NCBI RefSeq assembly: GCF_011745365.1
Contig: NW_024468910.1
Span: 1,702,068-1,766,067, forward strand
DNA from: Cryphonectria parasitica EP155
Lineage: Eukaryota; Ascomycota; Sordariomycetes; Diaporthales; Cryphonectriaceae
Reading direction: 5' to 3'
DNA length: 64,000 bases
Position 1 is the first letter of the stretch; every line of letters begins with the position of its first letter. The position numbers and the translations under genes were made by a program. Below are positions 48,349 to 58,652 of the stretch, piece after piece. The notes below the pieces were generated by a model that had not been told where the DNA came from, did no database searches, and saw nothing but the letters and a program-made list of their open reading frames with translations.

Positions 48349-48693
48349 AGAAAGAAGAGCATCATGATGATGATGATGAGGAGGAGGAGGAGGAGGAGGA
48401 GGAGGAGATCGTCACACGCATTCTTCGGCATGTTCATCCGTCCACATACCTGTACTTGTACCATTCCCTGCCCCTTTCCCTCCTCCTCATCAATCTGTCA
48501 TCTCATCATGATTTTGATTGATTTTTTTTTTTAGTCTTCTTCTTTCCATAACCTTGTCGCGATGTTTCGTCCGAACAGATGGACTGGAGGGTGGAGTAAT
48601 GTACTATCGGCCTGAGACGATTGGGCTGGAGGAACCACCTGTTGTTGTTGTTGTTGTTGTTTTGCTGTTGTCGGGTCGTGCTTTTGCACCAAA
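47098..48693. other. SLA2 upstream region, low-complexity
   Basis: Contains a poly(G) run at 47156-47167, GATG repeats at 47177-47193, an AAGAAG tract near 47357-47375, (GAC)n at 48316-48345, (GAG)n near 48380-48405, and (GTT)n at 48640-48662. The open frames here are translations of these repeats. The SLA2 promoter and 5' UTR lie in the right-hand part nearest 47.1 kb. No gene is supported. Confidence 0.45.
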
Positions 48694-48954
48694 CCATGTC
48701 AGCTACACTGAAGAGCTGAATTATATAAGAACACAATTCGTTACCACTAGATAGAACTACTAGACATAGCACTTCAGTCGTCAATCTAAGTATTCACTTG
48801 TCATATACTTGAATAGCCCCAAAGGCAGTAAAGCACTCGCACAGTTTGTTCAACTATATTTCCGTATTCAGGGATTAACACTTTGACACCGCTCTTGTTA
48901 GCATAAACCTTTCGTATACTTAGGAATCTTCGGATAACTGCAGTGCTCATTACA
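48694..48954 (+). repeat. LTR-like dispersed repeat, copy 2
   Basis: The most complete copy. It carries a TATA-like TTATATAAG at 48721, GCCCCAAAGGCAG at 48813, CACCGCTCTTGTTAGCATAAA near 48889 and the terminus TGCAGTGCTCATTACA at 48954. It has the same orientation as the gypsy element at 52.6 kb, but 3.6 kb of other sequence separates them. It could be a solo LTR or a displaced 5' LTR. Confidence 0.65.
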
Positions 48955-48975
48955 TGTTGCTTCGTGATCTGGGCC

Positions 48976-48976
<1 letters not shown>

Positions 48977-49022
<46 letters not shown>
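48977..49022 (+). repeat. (CT)n microsatellite
   Basis: About 22 CT units without interruption, just past the LTR-like repeat. Confidence 0.95.
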
Positions 49023-49024
<2 letters not shown>

Positions 49025-49251
49025 CGCAAACCGCACAGCCCCGTTTTTATGCCTGCCCAACGCGCCCTACTTCTGCCCTTCACCATCAATTTAACCAACC
49101 TTTGAGAAGCACGTGAGGCAGGTCTCAGCTCCTCATCAGCCTTCACCCCCTCGCTTGCGAAGCTCGCCCACCACTACCTCCCCCTCCTCAGCATTCTTCG
49201 CGACAGCAAGACCAGCCACGCGCCCTCACCTGGACGGAACAGCCAGCTAGC

Positions 49252-49450
49252 CATGGCCTCATCACCACAGGCCGAGCCTGCCGAGGACGTATCGGCGCCC
49301 AAACGCCGCGAGATTGCCTGCATGGGAATGCCTCTTGGACCAGCTGGAGAACCTGCTCAACCAGTCCAAGGGCTTCATCTGTGAGAACCAGCCCAAGCCA
49401 AGTACGTATGCAATGCTGATGGGTGCTGCTCCTAGCCATTCGTAATATAC
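49252..49450 (+). pseudogene. Frame-broken small gene fragment
   Basis: From ATG at 49252 the frame reads MASSPQAEPAEDVSAPKRRE, then coding sense moves to another frame (WECLLDQLENLLNQSKGF, ICENQPKPSTYA) before stopping near 49446. The second part is a plausible amphipathic helix. A single-base shift around 49321 explains the break. No family recognised. Confidence 0.3.
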
Positions 49451-49599
49451 GCTTGAATGCCCTGCATGCTGGATGGGTTGTAACAATATGGCCTCCGGCC
49501 TCTGCCTGACCACGCCCACCTGACCACGCCCACCAGACCGCTATACTATTGTCCCCTCGAACTTGGTGGTTATTCCTCCTCCAACCTGGCATTGATCCT

Positions 49600-51240
49600 C
49601 TATCTGGACTTTCCAGAACTGTGTTTCTTGCGATGGGAGCCCGATGTTGGACTGTGCGAGTCTCTCTGGCGCTTAGAAGAGGCCTTATGGCGACTGTGGC
49701 GTTCCGATATCGACGTTGATGTAGAGCTTGGATTCGCTGGTCCGGCAGCAGCGGGCGCAGGTGATACGCTGTACCCCTGGTAATCTTGCGTTGCAGGAGA
49801 TCGTGATCTTTCGACGGCTGATGGTGTGTGGTCAGCCTCGCAGTCGAAATTCTCGTCCGAGACGGAATTGGAGTTATCGCAGGGCTGTGCCTCAGCTATC
49901 GGCTCTTCCTGAGCAGCTGCGACCCGCGCTCGGTATGTAGCGTTGGCCGCCTCGATGAATGTAGCTCGCTGCTGCATCGCTAGGTCCCTCAGATTCCTGT
50001 ATGCAGTAGCTCCTCGAACAAAGGTCTCCCGGTTATCCGTTAAGGCATAAGCAGTGAGCTGGTTCATGTGATACTCGGGCTGGCCTTCTGATGTTGCAGG
50101 CGCAGTAGTATGATGAGCATACAGCTTGAGCTGGCCATCATGGTAGGTTGAGCTGTAGGTATAGGGATTGCTATCATACACAGGCTTCTCCCGACCATAG
50201 TTCTGCAGGCTATGCATAGCCCGAGTACCGATTGCTCCATCATACTGAGCCTGTCGCATCATCACTGCTGTTGATCCATGCGGGCCCTTCGCTTCTAAGA
50301 AGAAATTGGGTGCAATTATCCGATCTGTTGAGGTAGAGGGGATAATATGATGTGAAAGCTCGCTGCGAACAGCTGGGTCAAGCTGGGTAGGGCAGGCGCC
50401 CAGAGCAATATCTGGTTTTGCGTCTGTTATAGTTCCGTCCGTAAGCGGCTCTAGATTTCCGAAAGCCATATTTTCGGTAGATGGATGGTTATCTTCCCAG
50501 GGGCCAGTAATAGTTGGCAGCACATATTTGCATATATCGCTTTCATCTTTTGCCTGAGCATTGGTTTTGCGGAAGATCTTGAATCTGTCATCGGAGAATC
50601 GGGAGAGCGATAGAGATGGTCGTGGTTTTGCAAGTATAGTAGAGAAAGTGTTCTCATCTATCTCTTGCGAGTCCCAATATGTATGAATGCCATGATCGGT
50701 CAAATGTTGTTCGAATCCACGATTATAAGTTGATGTCTTTCCAGTCTTTGTTGTCCCCCCCGGCTTTGTTGTAACCGGAGTAGGATCAGTAGACTTGGTT
50801 GCTTGGCTTCTAGATAAGGAGCTCATAGTAGCAGCAGTATGGTGCTTGCTCAGCACAGGAGCAGGATACCCTCGAAGATCGCGCAGGTCTGGTCCGCCGT
50901 GGCGTGCAAATCGGGCGAGGTCTTGGGCAGCGGGCTCTGTCGGCGACGACGGGGGAGGAGGGGCAGGTTGTTGTTCGCAAATCCGCCGGTCAAGCTCTTC
51001 CAGGGCCGAGCGGATCAGCGGAATCGTCGAGAGTCTGTCCCAGAACTCGGGTGGATAGTGCCAGGAGGGCGTGTCGACGGAGGGTGAGGGCGAGGGCGAG
51101 TCGGAACTCTGGTATCGAGATATCTGGGCTGAGTTCTTTTCTAGCAGGGACTGCTTGATCTTCCGGGGGGACTTCGCACAGCGACTGTGTTGCAAGTCAT
51201 CGTTTGCTCGTTGTCTCTTGCGAACTTGGGGGACCGCCAT
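49600..51240 (-). CDS. PD-(D/E)XK nuclease-like protein (DUF7924 type), copy A
   Basis: An uninterrupted frame. I choose ATG at 51240 (MAVPQVRKRQR, 546 aa) over 51273 because it aligns with the start of copy C. Region 1-170 is basic, Ser/Pro-rich and variable. The conserved core about 170-450 has KPDIALG with Asp277 and NFFLEAKGP with Glu316 and Lys318. This spacing fits the D...ExK active site of PD-(D/E)XK nucleases. It is followed by RQAQYDGAIGTRAMHSLQNY, YSSTYHDGQLKLYAHHTTAP and ETFVRGATAYRNLRDLA. The Ser-rich tail ends KKHSSGKSR. Relation to DUF7924 is from memory. Role unknown; nuclease function is inferred from the motif only. Confidence 0.7.
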   Translation of the reverse strand: MAVPQVRKRQRANDDLQHSRCAKSPRKIKQSLLEKNSAQISRYQSSDSPSPSPSVDTPSWHYPPEFWDRLSTIPLIRSALEELDRRICEQQPAPPPPSSPTEPAAQDLARFARHGGPDLRDLRGYPAPVLSKHHTAATMSSLSRSQATKSTDPTPVTTKPGGTTKTGKTSTYNRGFEQHLTDHGIHTYWDSQEIDENTFSTILAKPRPSLSLSRFSDDRFKIFRKTNAQAKDESDICKYVLPTITGPWEDNHPSTENMAFGNLEPLTDGTITDAKPDIALGACPTQLDPAVRSELSHHIIPSTSTDRIIAPNFFLEAKGPHGSTAVMMRQAQYDGAIGTRAMHSLQNYGREKPVYDSNPYTYSSTYHDGQLKLYAHHTTAPATSEGQPEYHMNQLTAYALTDNRETFVRGATAYRNLRDLAMQQRATFIEAANATYRARVAAAQEEPIAEAQPCDNSNSVSDENFDCEADHTPSAVERSRSPATQDYQGYSVSPAPAAAGPANPSSTSTSISERHSRHKASSKRQRDSHSPTSGSHRKKHSSGKSR

Positions 51241-51435
51241 AAAGGGCATCTTGCAGGAGACAAAAGCGAGCACGGAACTTGAGGATAATAAGGGGGCATT
51301 GGTTGCAAAAGAGCTGGAGTCTCATCGCTGGATCTTTGTTGGCCATTCGACTGGATGCGAAATGCGCGTAGAGAAAAAATTTTATTGGACAGCTTGCGTT
51401 TCAACAAGATTAGGCAGTAGTTTTCTGATTAGCTA
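51241..51435. other. Upstream region of nuclease-like copy A
   Basis: Short; no promoter element could be placed with confidence. Confidence 0.3.
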
Positions 51436-52000
51436 ATGTTTTTCCTACGACAAAGGAGCATCGTTAGCGCTAGTGCTGCAACATGCAGGTTACGAAATAA
51501 GCCTGACCTCTGCTTGGTATCTCGCATTTGCATCCTGAATAAACATGTCTCGGTGCTGCTTCGCCAGATCCCTAAGGTTCTTATAGGCAGTAGCTCCTTC
51601 AGCAAAGGTTGCATGTATACCCGTCATGCCAAATATCCTAAGCTGGTTCATATGGTACTCAGGCCGCCCTTCTGGCGTTGCAGGCGCAGTGATATGATGA
51701 GCGAATAGCCGGAGTGTCCCTGTTCCGCCATGGTAGGTCGCAGTATAGGTATAGGCATTGCCATTGTACACCGGCTTCTCTTAACCATAGTTAATTTATG
51801 CAGCTTGTGATTGCACCACACACACCTGGCCAGCCCTGAACATCGTGACAGGGTCCATCGGAGCTGCTGCTGGCATGGCTTCTGGCACATCCAAGGCATG
51901 GAATCTTGCAGGCCATGGTATCAGGTCTAGCCTGTTTCGCGGTCGAGGGCGTGGCAGTGTTCAGATTCCACCTCACAGTTTTGCCACCTCTGGATTCCTC
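51436..52000 (-). pseudogene. PD-(D/E)XK nuclease-like family, degenerate copy D
   Basis: The best-preserved part (51771-51490) reads NAYTYTATYHGGTGTLRLFA, HHITAPATPEGRPEYHMNQL and AYKNLRDLAKQHRDMFIQDA, matching copies A and C. Upstream, DNA corresponding to the ExK and GAIGTRAMH regions is recognisable only with frame changes and a stop (51780-51930). The N-terminal half is absent. Truncated at both ends. Confidence 0.65.
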
Positions 52001-52147
52001 AGGCTGCGCCTCATCGTAGAAAGGACATGTGCTATGAATATCACAGATGGGGATGGCAAACAGTATATTGGATCTGCAATCTTCCGTAACTACCATATCA
52101 TTTCCCTCGAATCCAGCCCTGTCTTCTCCTGTCTGGCGTTGACTGCG

Positions 52148-52609
52148 TTAATTAGTCTTTCTAGAACTGTGTTTCTTGCAACAGGAGCCCGACGGCGGAC
52201 TCTGCGAGTCTCTGTAGCGCTTAGAAGGGGTCTCGTGGCTTCTCTCTGATGTTGAGATCGATATAGAGCTTGGATTGATGCTTGTCGCTGGTCCGGGAGC
52301 AGCTGGTCCGGGAGCAGCGGGCATGGCGCCAGATGGTCCGCTATACTGCTGGCAATCCTGGCCTGCAGGATCTGTTGAATTTTCGATAGCTGGTGGTGTG
52401 CAGTCGGTGTACTCGTCCGAGCTGGAGCTGGAGTCTTCCTGGGACTGTGCCTTGGCTATAGGGTTTTCCTGAGCCGCCTGGTATCTAGCGTTTGCGTCCT
52501 GAATGAATGCATCTCGGTGCTTCTTCGCTAGATCCCTCAGATTCCTGTATGCAGTAGCTCCCTGAACAAAGGTCTCACGTGTATCCGTCATGCCAAATGT
52601 TCTGAGAAG
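52148..52609 (-). pseudogene. PD-(D/E)XK nuclease-like family, 3' fragment copy B
   Basis: Encodes only the C-terminal third, beginning LRTFGMTDTRETFVQGATA, then NLRDLAKKHRDAFIQDANAR and a Ser-rich tail ending SSRKTN. The 5' side is cut at about 52609, where the gypsy gag begins, with the shared GAGAAGGTT at the join. The catalytic core is missing. Confidence 0.7.
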
Positions 52610-53310
52610 GTTATTCTCGCAGGGACTCGTCTCGAGAAGAACGCTCTCATCTGGTACGAACCTTCTCTACGTAACCACTTGGAGCATTAGGATGACTCCG
52701 ACGCGCGTACCCAGGGTACTAAGGATATGTTCGACTCCTTTGCAGGCTTCGAGAAAGCTCTCAAAGAAACCTTCGGTGATCCCAATGAAGAATGCACCAC
52801 GGCTCAGCAACTCATAAACCTTAAGCAGACCAAGTCAGCCTCTGCTTATACGGTTAGGTTCAAGCAACTCTCAGTACGACTCCTATGGGAAGACAAAAAC
52901 CTCATGGAGCACTACTACAAGGGACTCAAGGACAACGTTAAGAACGAAATCTCCAAGCAGGATTAGCTGGAGGACTTTGCGATGTTCTCAAACCAGGCAA
53001 TCCGCATTGACAACCGTCTGTACGAACGACGGATGGAGAAGTCCAAGAAGGGAGGAAGCCAGACTTGGAGGTTTCCAGCTAATACGGGCAAGAAACTCCA
53101 ACACAAGAACGGCAGTTGACACAGTAATACAGCCCAGAGCAGCACTATGCATGCTGGCCCTATGAAGCTCGACGCCGCTAACAGACAGTACAGCAAAGGA
53201 AGCAATGTTATCTGCTACAACTGCAACAAACAGGGATATATCTCATGCAACTGCCGGCAGCTCAGGAAAGGCAAGTGGCAACTAATCCAGGAAGAACAAC
53301 AGGTGAATAT
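52602..53310 (+). pseudogene. gag with altered zinc knuckle
   Basis: It reads VILAGTRLEKNALIWYEPSL, then FEKALKETFGDPNEE, LKQTKSASAYTVRFKQLS and MEHYYKGLKDNVKNEI, then a stop. The knuckle at about 53212-53253 is CYNCNKQGYISCNC: the histidine ligand of CX2CX4HX4C is Tyr, a CAY-to-TAY change. It resembles the gag at 21-22 kb (shared LKNALAWFEP-like and AxYTxxFRxxS motifs). Confidence 0.8.
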
Positions 53311-54394
53311 TGCCTAATGACAGGAATCCAATCATCTGAGTAACAATACTCTACCGGAGCAAGTGTTGAACCCTATCGACTACAGAACTCTTAATTGGAT
53401 CTTCTGTTACAACGATAGCTGCTTAATACATCTCGCAGCGAAGAAAGGCTCAGAATGGTTCTCCAAAGCATCTAAAGGGAAAAAGCAACTGGCGGTGGGA
53501 TAACGAACAGATAGCAACAACTCGGACTGCTCAAGTGCCACAAAGAAAGCACTTCAGAAAGCTCTCAATAGCAGCACTCTCCAGCATTCCCCATCACCAG
53601 CACCACAGGCGATGTTCCGAGGCACAGACAAGGGATGGTATCCCCTCGGATACTGATACGAACAACTCTCCAGCCAGGAAGAGCATCTATCGGAAAGACA
53701 GCTAGACGAACTATTACAGATAACACTCAGCGATATCAACAGCGAGAGCTAGGCTTCGATGAAGCTAAGACAGCATTTACAAGGATTTGGATGGAACAAA
53801 TAAGATACAATCATCGAATACATTGTATACAGACTAGACTTAAAGAAACTTTTCATTAGTATTCCCATTCATAATATGGAAGCTATGCAGTACAAAGATC
53901 CAAGGATCAGCATGTTACATTCCAAGCACTGGGAACTAGCGTGGATCTTCTGCATTAATCACAGCTGCAGAAACCACTTCTCCGAGAAGGTCGACTACGA
54001 ATGGTTTTCAGCGAAAGAATCCGAACAAATTGTCCAGGCTATAAAAGAAGCAGACCTATGATTTCAGCAAGTTTTCAGCAGAGATGACCATAATGCATAC
54101 ATTGGTCTATCGGATGATTGCTTCAGGATCTGCATAACTAAACAAATGGAATGGTAGCAGTCTAAGGCAATACTCTGCACTATTTACATCAATGACAAAG
54201 TTCGTGATTAGCATTGACAGAAAGATGACTAACAGCGATGATGATACAGGCAGAAGCAAGCTAAGAAGCTTGCTCAAGAAGCAGCTATACAGGCTCAAGG
54301 AAAAGGCAAGCGGTCTTCAGAGATTTCAAAAGAACAGGATTGCTTGTAACAGAACTACAGGCAATCGAACCAGAACAGTCTCTATGTAAAGCTT

Positions 54395-54760
54395 TTAAAA
54401 CGAACTATACTTACATCAAGCTCGATGCATACATTCTTGGATACAAATACAGCGCACTATTGAACAGTGGCGCTCAGGGAAACTTTATATTCCTATGCAT
54501 TGTTAACCAAGCATAACTATAATGGAAATGAAAGGGATAATCATATACTCTCTCAGCACTGTAGAAGGACAACCTGTTGCATATAACCAAGGTATAATCG
54601 ATACGAAGACTGATTATCTACTTGTTTTGATTCAGGGATATACAACCAAGGTTTCTTTTGATATTACAGATATAGCACATCATGAGCTGATTGTGGGACT
54701 TCCATAGCTTAAAGAGCATAATTCTCGAATCAATTGAACTACTGGCCAGATCTCATGGGA
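54395..54760 (+). pseudogene. Retroviral-type aspartic protease, catalytic Asp lost
   Basis: The motif LLNSGAQGNF at about 54456-54486 occupies the place of the catalytic DSGA of Ty3/gypsy proteases, with Asn for Asp (AAC for GAC). Flap-like and C-terminal motifs follow (LVLIQGYTTKVSFDIT, HHELIVGLP). Stops interrupt the frame. Confidence 0.7.
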
Positions 54761-55329
54761 ACAAGCCGTACCCAGAGAGATAGTTGCAATCAACAGCGCA
54801 GAACGAGATTCAGTTACTGAGTGTTACTCGAGGCAAGAGGATTCAAACGAATCTATATATACCTCCGAATCGGGAAGAAGACAAACGGGAGCAACAGGTG
54901 CCCCGATTAACCATAGAGAAGAACCTAGTAATAAGCGAACCCAACCAATACCAGAGCGCTAGCAGGTTAGCACAACAACAGAAGCGAGGCTCTCAGCAGA
55001 ACGGTCCGCCCCGGAGCGACGAAGAAAAGCTTCAGAATGTAAACTGTGGAACTACAAGGAAATCTCGATACCAAACCCCCAAGCGTTCGGTCCGGCCCGG
55101 AGCGATCACTCAAGGCCTCCGGAGCTGCTATGCAGAAAACCAGCAACCAGCGAAAAGAAGCACGCTCAACAGTACCTCCTATTCTCCCAGATAGCGGAAA
55201 CGGAAGAAGGACCCATACTAACATTCGATAGCATATTACAGGAGTACTACAAATTCAAATAACTGTTCTCAGGAAAGTTCGAGCATAAACTACTAGGATA
55301 CAGCTTATACAACCACGAAATCCCACTCA

Positions 55330-56560
55330 AGGAAGGAACTTAACCGAAGTTCTTCTTTATTTATGAACTTGATGAAGCAAGACTCCAAGCGCTTAAGGAG
55401 TACTTCAATGAGAATGTTAAGAAAGGCTACATACAATCATTATAATCCCTAGCAGAATACCCTATCCTGTTTATACTCAAGAAAAACAGCAAACTCAGAC
55501 TTTGCATTGACTACAGGCAACTCAATGATATCACTATCAAGAATTAGTATTTCTTACTTCTCAACAAGGAGCTACAAGACTGATTACAAGGCATACAATG
55601 GTTTACAGCTCTCGATCTCAAGAAAGAATATCATCACATCCGCATCAAGGAAGGAGATGAATGGAAAACAGCCTTCAGAACTTGCTACAGATATTATGAA
55701 TACCTAGTTATGCTCTTTGGATTGATTAACGCGCCTGCATCTTTCCAAGAAATGATTAATTACATTCTATGCGAATTCCTCAACATCTTCATTATCGTTT
55801 ACCTCAACAATATCCTCATTTACTTGAAGAATCTTGAAATGCATAAGCAGCACATCAGGATAGTGCTACAGACGCTTCAGGATGCCAAACTTCTAGTCAA
55901 GCTCATGAAGTATCAATTTCACGCCCGGAAAGTTGACTACCTTGGATATACAATTGAACCAAGATGCATCCGAATGCAGAAAGACAAGATCCAGGCACTC
56001 AAGGAATAGCCTGAACTCAAGAATGTTACAGATATTCGAGCATTCCTCGGATACGCTAACTTTTATCAACAGTTTATCAAAAAATATAGCGAGATTGCTA
56101 GACTCCTTACAAACCTTACCAAGAAGGAACAGCTATTCCTCTGGTTAGATCAGGAGAGTTACGCCTTCAACAAGATCAAAGAGCTAGTTGCTGAAGATCC
56201 AGTCTTGGAAGAATCCGATCCGGAAAAGAAATACGAACTTTGGACAGACTTCTCGGATTACGCACTTGGCAGAGAACTTAACCAACGAGACGATCAGAGA
56301 CGCTTACGCCTGATCGCTAACTTCTCCAAGAAGCTCAACGAACTAGAGCTATGGTACGGGATACCAGATAAGAAACTTATAGCTATAGTAGAAGCATTCA
56401 AGGAATAGGAATATTATCTTATTAGCGCTAAATATACGATTAAGATGTTCTCGAACTATAAGAATCTCATCTCATTTATAATAACGAAGATCTTGAATCG
56501 ATAACAGATAAATAAGCGGAATATCTATCTCAGTTTAATTTTAAGGTTATCCATATCCAG
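55330..56560 (+). pseudogene. Reverse transcriptase and RNase H, catalytic residues lost
   Basis: Palm motifs are readable: [13 protein letters not shown] near 55490, FGLINAPASFQEMIN near 55720, and VYLNNILIYL at 55797-55826, where active enzymes have YLDD. Both aspartates are Asn. DYLGYTIEP follows, then RNase H with ELWTDFSDYALG (about 56239) and LIAIVEAFKE ending in a stop. Several TAG/TGA codons break the frame. Confidence 0.85.
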
Positions 56561-58033
56561 GGAAAAGAAAACGCTAGAGCAGACGCTCTCAGCAGAAGAC
56601 TAGACTATAGAGATTATATTAAAGAAGAAATTCAAAATATCTTCGAAAGAAATAAGAAAGGGAATCTTATCAACGCATACAAGGAATTAAATATTACCCT
56701 CAGGATTAGCTACAACAGAAAGAATCCAGAACAGATAATCCCAGAAGAACAAGATCAATACATCAAGGATATGCACGAAGCACCAGCATATAGCTACCAA
56801 GGAATTAGAGCTACATACAACAGGATTTCGAGATACTGGAACCCGCCAGAACTCAAGAAAAGGATCAGAGATCTCTTAAAGAAATGCAACAGTTGCAACA
56901 AGAACAAGACAAACAGATACAAGCTCTACGAACTGCTCTAACCCTTACTAGTACCTAGCGCTATTTGGTCTTCCATCAGCCTAGACTTTATTACCAAGTT
57001 ACTACTCTTACGAGAACTCTTAACCAAGGTACAATTTGATAGCATCTTGGTAGTGGTTTGCAGACTGAGCAAGTATGCGTACTTCCTACTCTATAAGGAA
57101 AGCAGCACTGCAGAGGAACTCGCCTATACGATACTCCGAATAATTATAAGCAAGCATAGCATGCTACAAGAAATCATATCCGATAGAGACAGAAAGTTTG
57201 CATCCAAGTTTTGAACCTTACTCATCAGATCACTCAGATCGAAACAACGACTTTCCACTGCATATTACTCAGAGACAGATGGACAGACAGAATGTATTAA
57301 CCAGATTGTAGAACAGTATCTACGCTACTATGTTAATAAGCAACAGGATAATTGGGTAGAATGGCTACTACTTGCAGAATTCGCATATAATAGCGCAAAT
57401 ATAAGCACTACGAAGGTATTACCCTTCTATGCGATATACGAATACAACCTTACAGCATATTACGAGACGATTCCCAGCGCAGATGCTGAAGATGCTATTC
57501 AGAAAACTAACAAGCTAAAGAATATTCATAAGAATCTCCAATCAGAACTCAGAAAGATTAGAGAACAAATAGCAACTACAGCTAATTCCAGAAGAGTTGA
57601 GAAACCAATCCTAAAGGAGGGAGATAAAGTCTATTTGAGACGAAAAAACATCAAAACTACACAACCCAGCAACAAGCTCGATTACAAGAAACTAGAACTC
57701 TTCAAAATTGTACGAAAAATCTCACTAATCAACTACAAACTCGCCATCCCATACAAGAGACTACACCCAGTCTTTCATATCTCACTCTTAGAACCAGCCC
57801 TGGATACCGCCGAACTCGCATACGACGAGCCTATCGAATCAGACGACGAACAATATGAAGTCAATAAAATCCTCAGAGCAAGAAAAAGAGGAAGAGGATA
57901 CCAGTACTTAATCCAATGAAAGGACTACAGTAGCAGCGAAAACTCATGGGAAAAACCCGCGAATATCAGCAAGGAACTTATCAAGGAATTTTGGAACACA
58001 CTCTCATATCAAGAACGAGGCGAACTCGCCTGA
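56560..58033 (+). pseudogene. Integrase and chromodomain, inactivated
   Basis: The zinc-binding region and core are recognisable: SISLDFITKLL (first Asp, near 56979), IISDRDRKFASKF followed by TGA for Trp (57176-57214), SETDGQTECINQIVEQYL with the Glu (57270), and EFAYNSANISTTK. The C-terminal domain (EGDKVYLRRKNIK, HPVFHISLLEPA) leads to a chromodomain (QYEVNKILRARKRGRGYQYL, then TGA for the aromatic-cage Trp, KDYSSSENSWEKP). The D,D,E residues themselves survive; stops and the lost Trp kill it. Confidence 0.85.
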
Positions 58034-58542
58034 CCGCCGGATCGCTCCGCCCCGGACCGAGACTCAGAAGCCCCAGAAACCCCAACATTGTCCGCATCAC
58101 CCAAAAAGGAATAGTCCAACAAACCCTTAGAAGGCCAGGAAAGCTTCCCAGAAACCAACTCGTTAAACCGCTCAGGAAGAGAACCAGCAGGAGCACGAGC
58201 CTGCTGCTCTTTCGCCAATTCCTCCGCCTCCACACGATCAAGCTCCTCAATCGTATCCAGATCCCGATGAACAGCGCGCGCTATCTTCTCAGCCCACAGT
58301 TTGCGCTGTTTCCTTAATCGACGCACCTTGGCTGTAGCACGCTCCAGTTCCTCCTCCGCATCATCTAAGGCAGCCTCAGCAGCGGAATGCTGAGCTACGA
58401 TCTTTTCCACCTGCAACGGCGAGAGGCCATGCATGTCGCAGTTTCCTCGCTTAAAACGAATGCACTCGGTGCAACGCGACGAATCCTTCTCGGAAGAAAG
58501 ACAGCGGGTCTTGCGACCTTCGCAGAAAGAACAAGTTGGCAT
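58009..58542 (-). CDS. Antisense ORF with Zn(II)2Cys6-like cysteines and coiled coil
   Basis: Starting at ATG 58542 (MPTCSFCEGR; an in-frame ATG at 58629 is also possible) it encodes 177 aa without a stop. The cysteines in CSFCEGRKTRC, then SSRCTECIRFKRGNC, follow C-X2-C-X6-C-X9-C-X2-C-X7-C, within the spacing of fungal Zn(II)2Cys6 DNA-binding domains. A coiled coil follows (AEAALDDAEEELERATAKVRRLRKQRKLW). Its 3' end overlaps the dead pol by 25 nt, tail to tail. ORFs of this kind, antisense after the chromodomain, accompany some fungal gypsy elements (from memory). It is intact while pol is destroyed. Confidence 0.55.
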   Translation of the reverse strand: MPTCSFCEGRKTRCLSSEKDSSRCTECIRFKRGNCDMHGLSPLQVEKIVAQHSAAEAALDDAEEELERATAKVRRLRKQRKLWAEKIARAVHRDLDTIEELDRVEAEELAKEQQARAPAGSLPERFNELVSGKLSWPSKGLLDYSFLGDADNVGVSGASESRSGAERSGGQASSPRS

Positions 58543-58652
58543 CTCGATGCAACGAGAAAGGGCGATAAGCCAAAGGGAAGTGGTTTGTTCCGTCTTCTTG
58601 TGACGGGATTTGTTGACTCTGTCCGACATCCCGATCAGGAAGGCATGATCCT

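Larger units (their letters stand above)
52602..58033 (+). mobile_element. Dead Ty3/gypsy chromovirus, 5'-truncated, no LTRs attached
   Basis: Order gag, zinc knuckle, protease, reverse transcriptase, RNase H, integrase, chromodomain on the plus strand is diagnostic of a chromovirus. It starts inside gag (EKVILAGTRL) and lacks a 5' LTR. On the right it stops at TGA 58031-58033, and the DNA then carries an antisense ORF and a nuclease-like gene with no 3' LTR. Dozens of in-frame stops break the polyprotein. The visible catalytic losses are Asp to Asn, His to Tyr and Trp to TGA, as expected from RIP-like mutation. Confidence 0.9.

Noticed and set aside
49188..49592. 134-aa minus-strand frame
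   Set aside because: Opposite to the frame-broken fragment at 49252-49450, with no domain; treated as a shadow.
53554..55224. Several short minus-strand frames over the gypsy element
   Set aside because: Chance frames in RIP-mutated AT-rich DNA opposite recognisable gag and pol.
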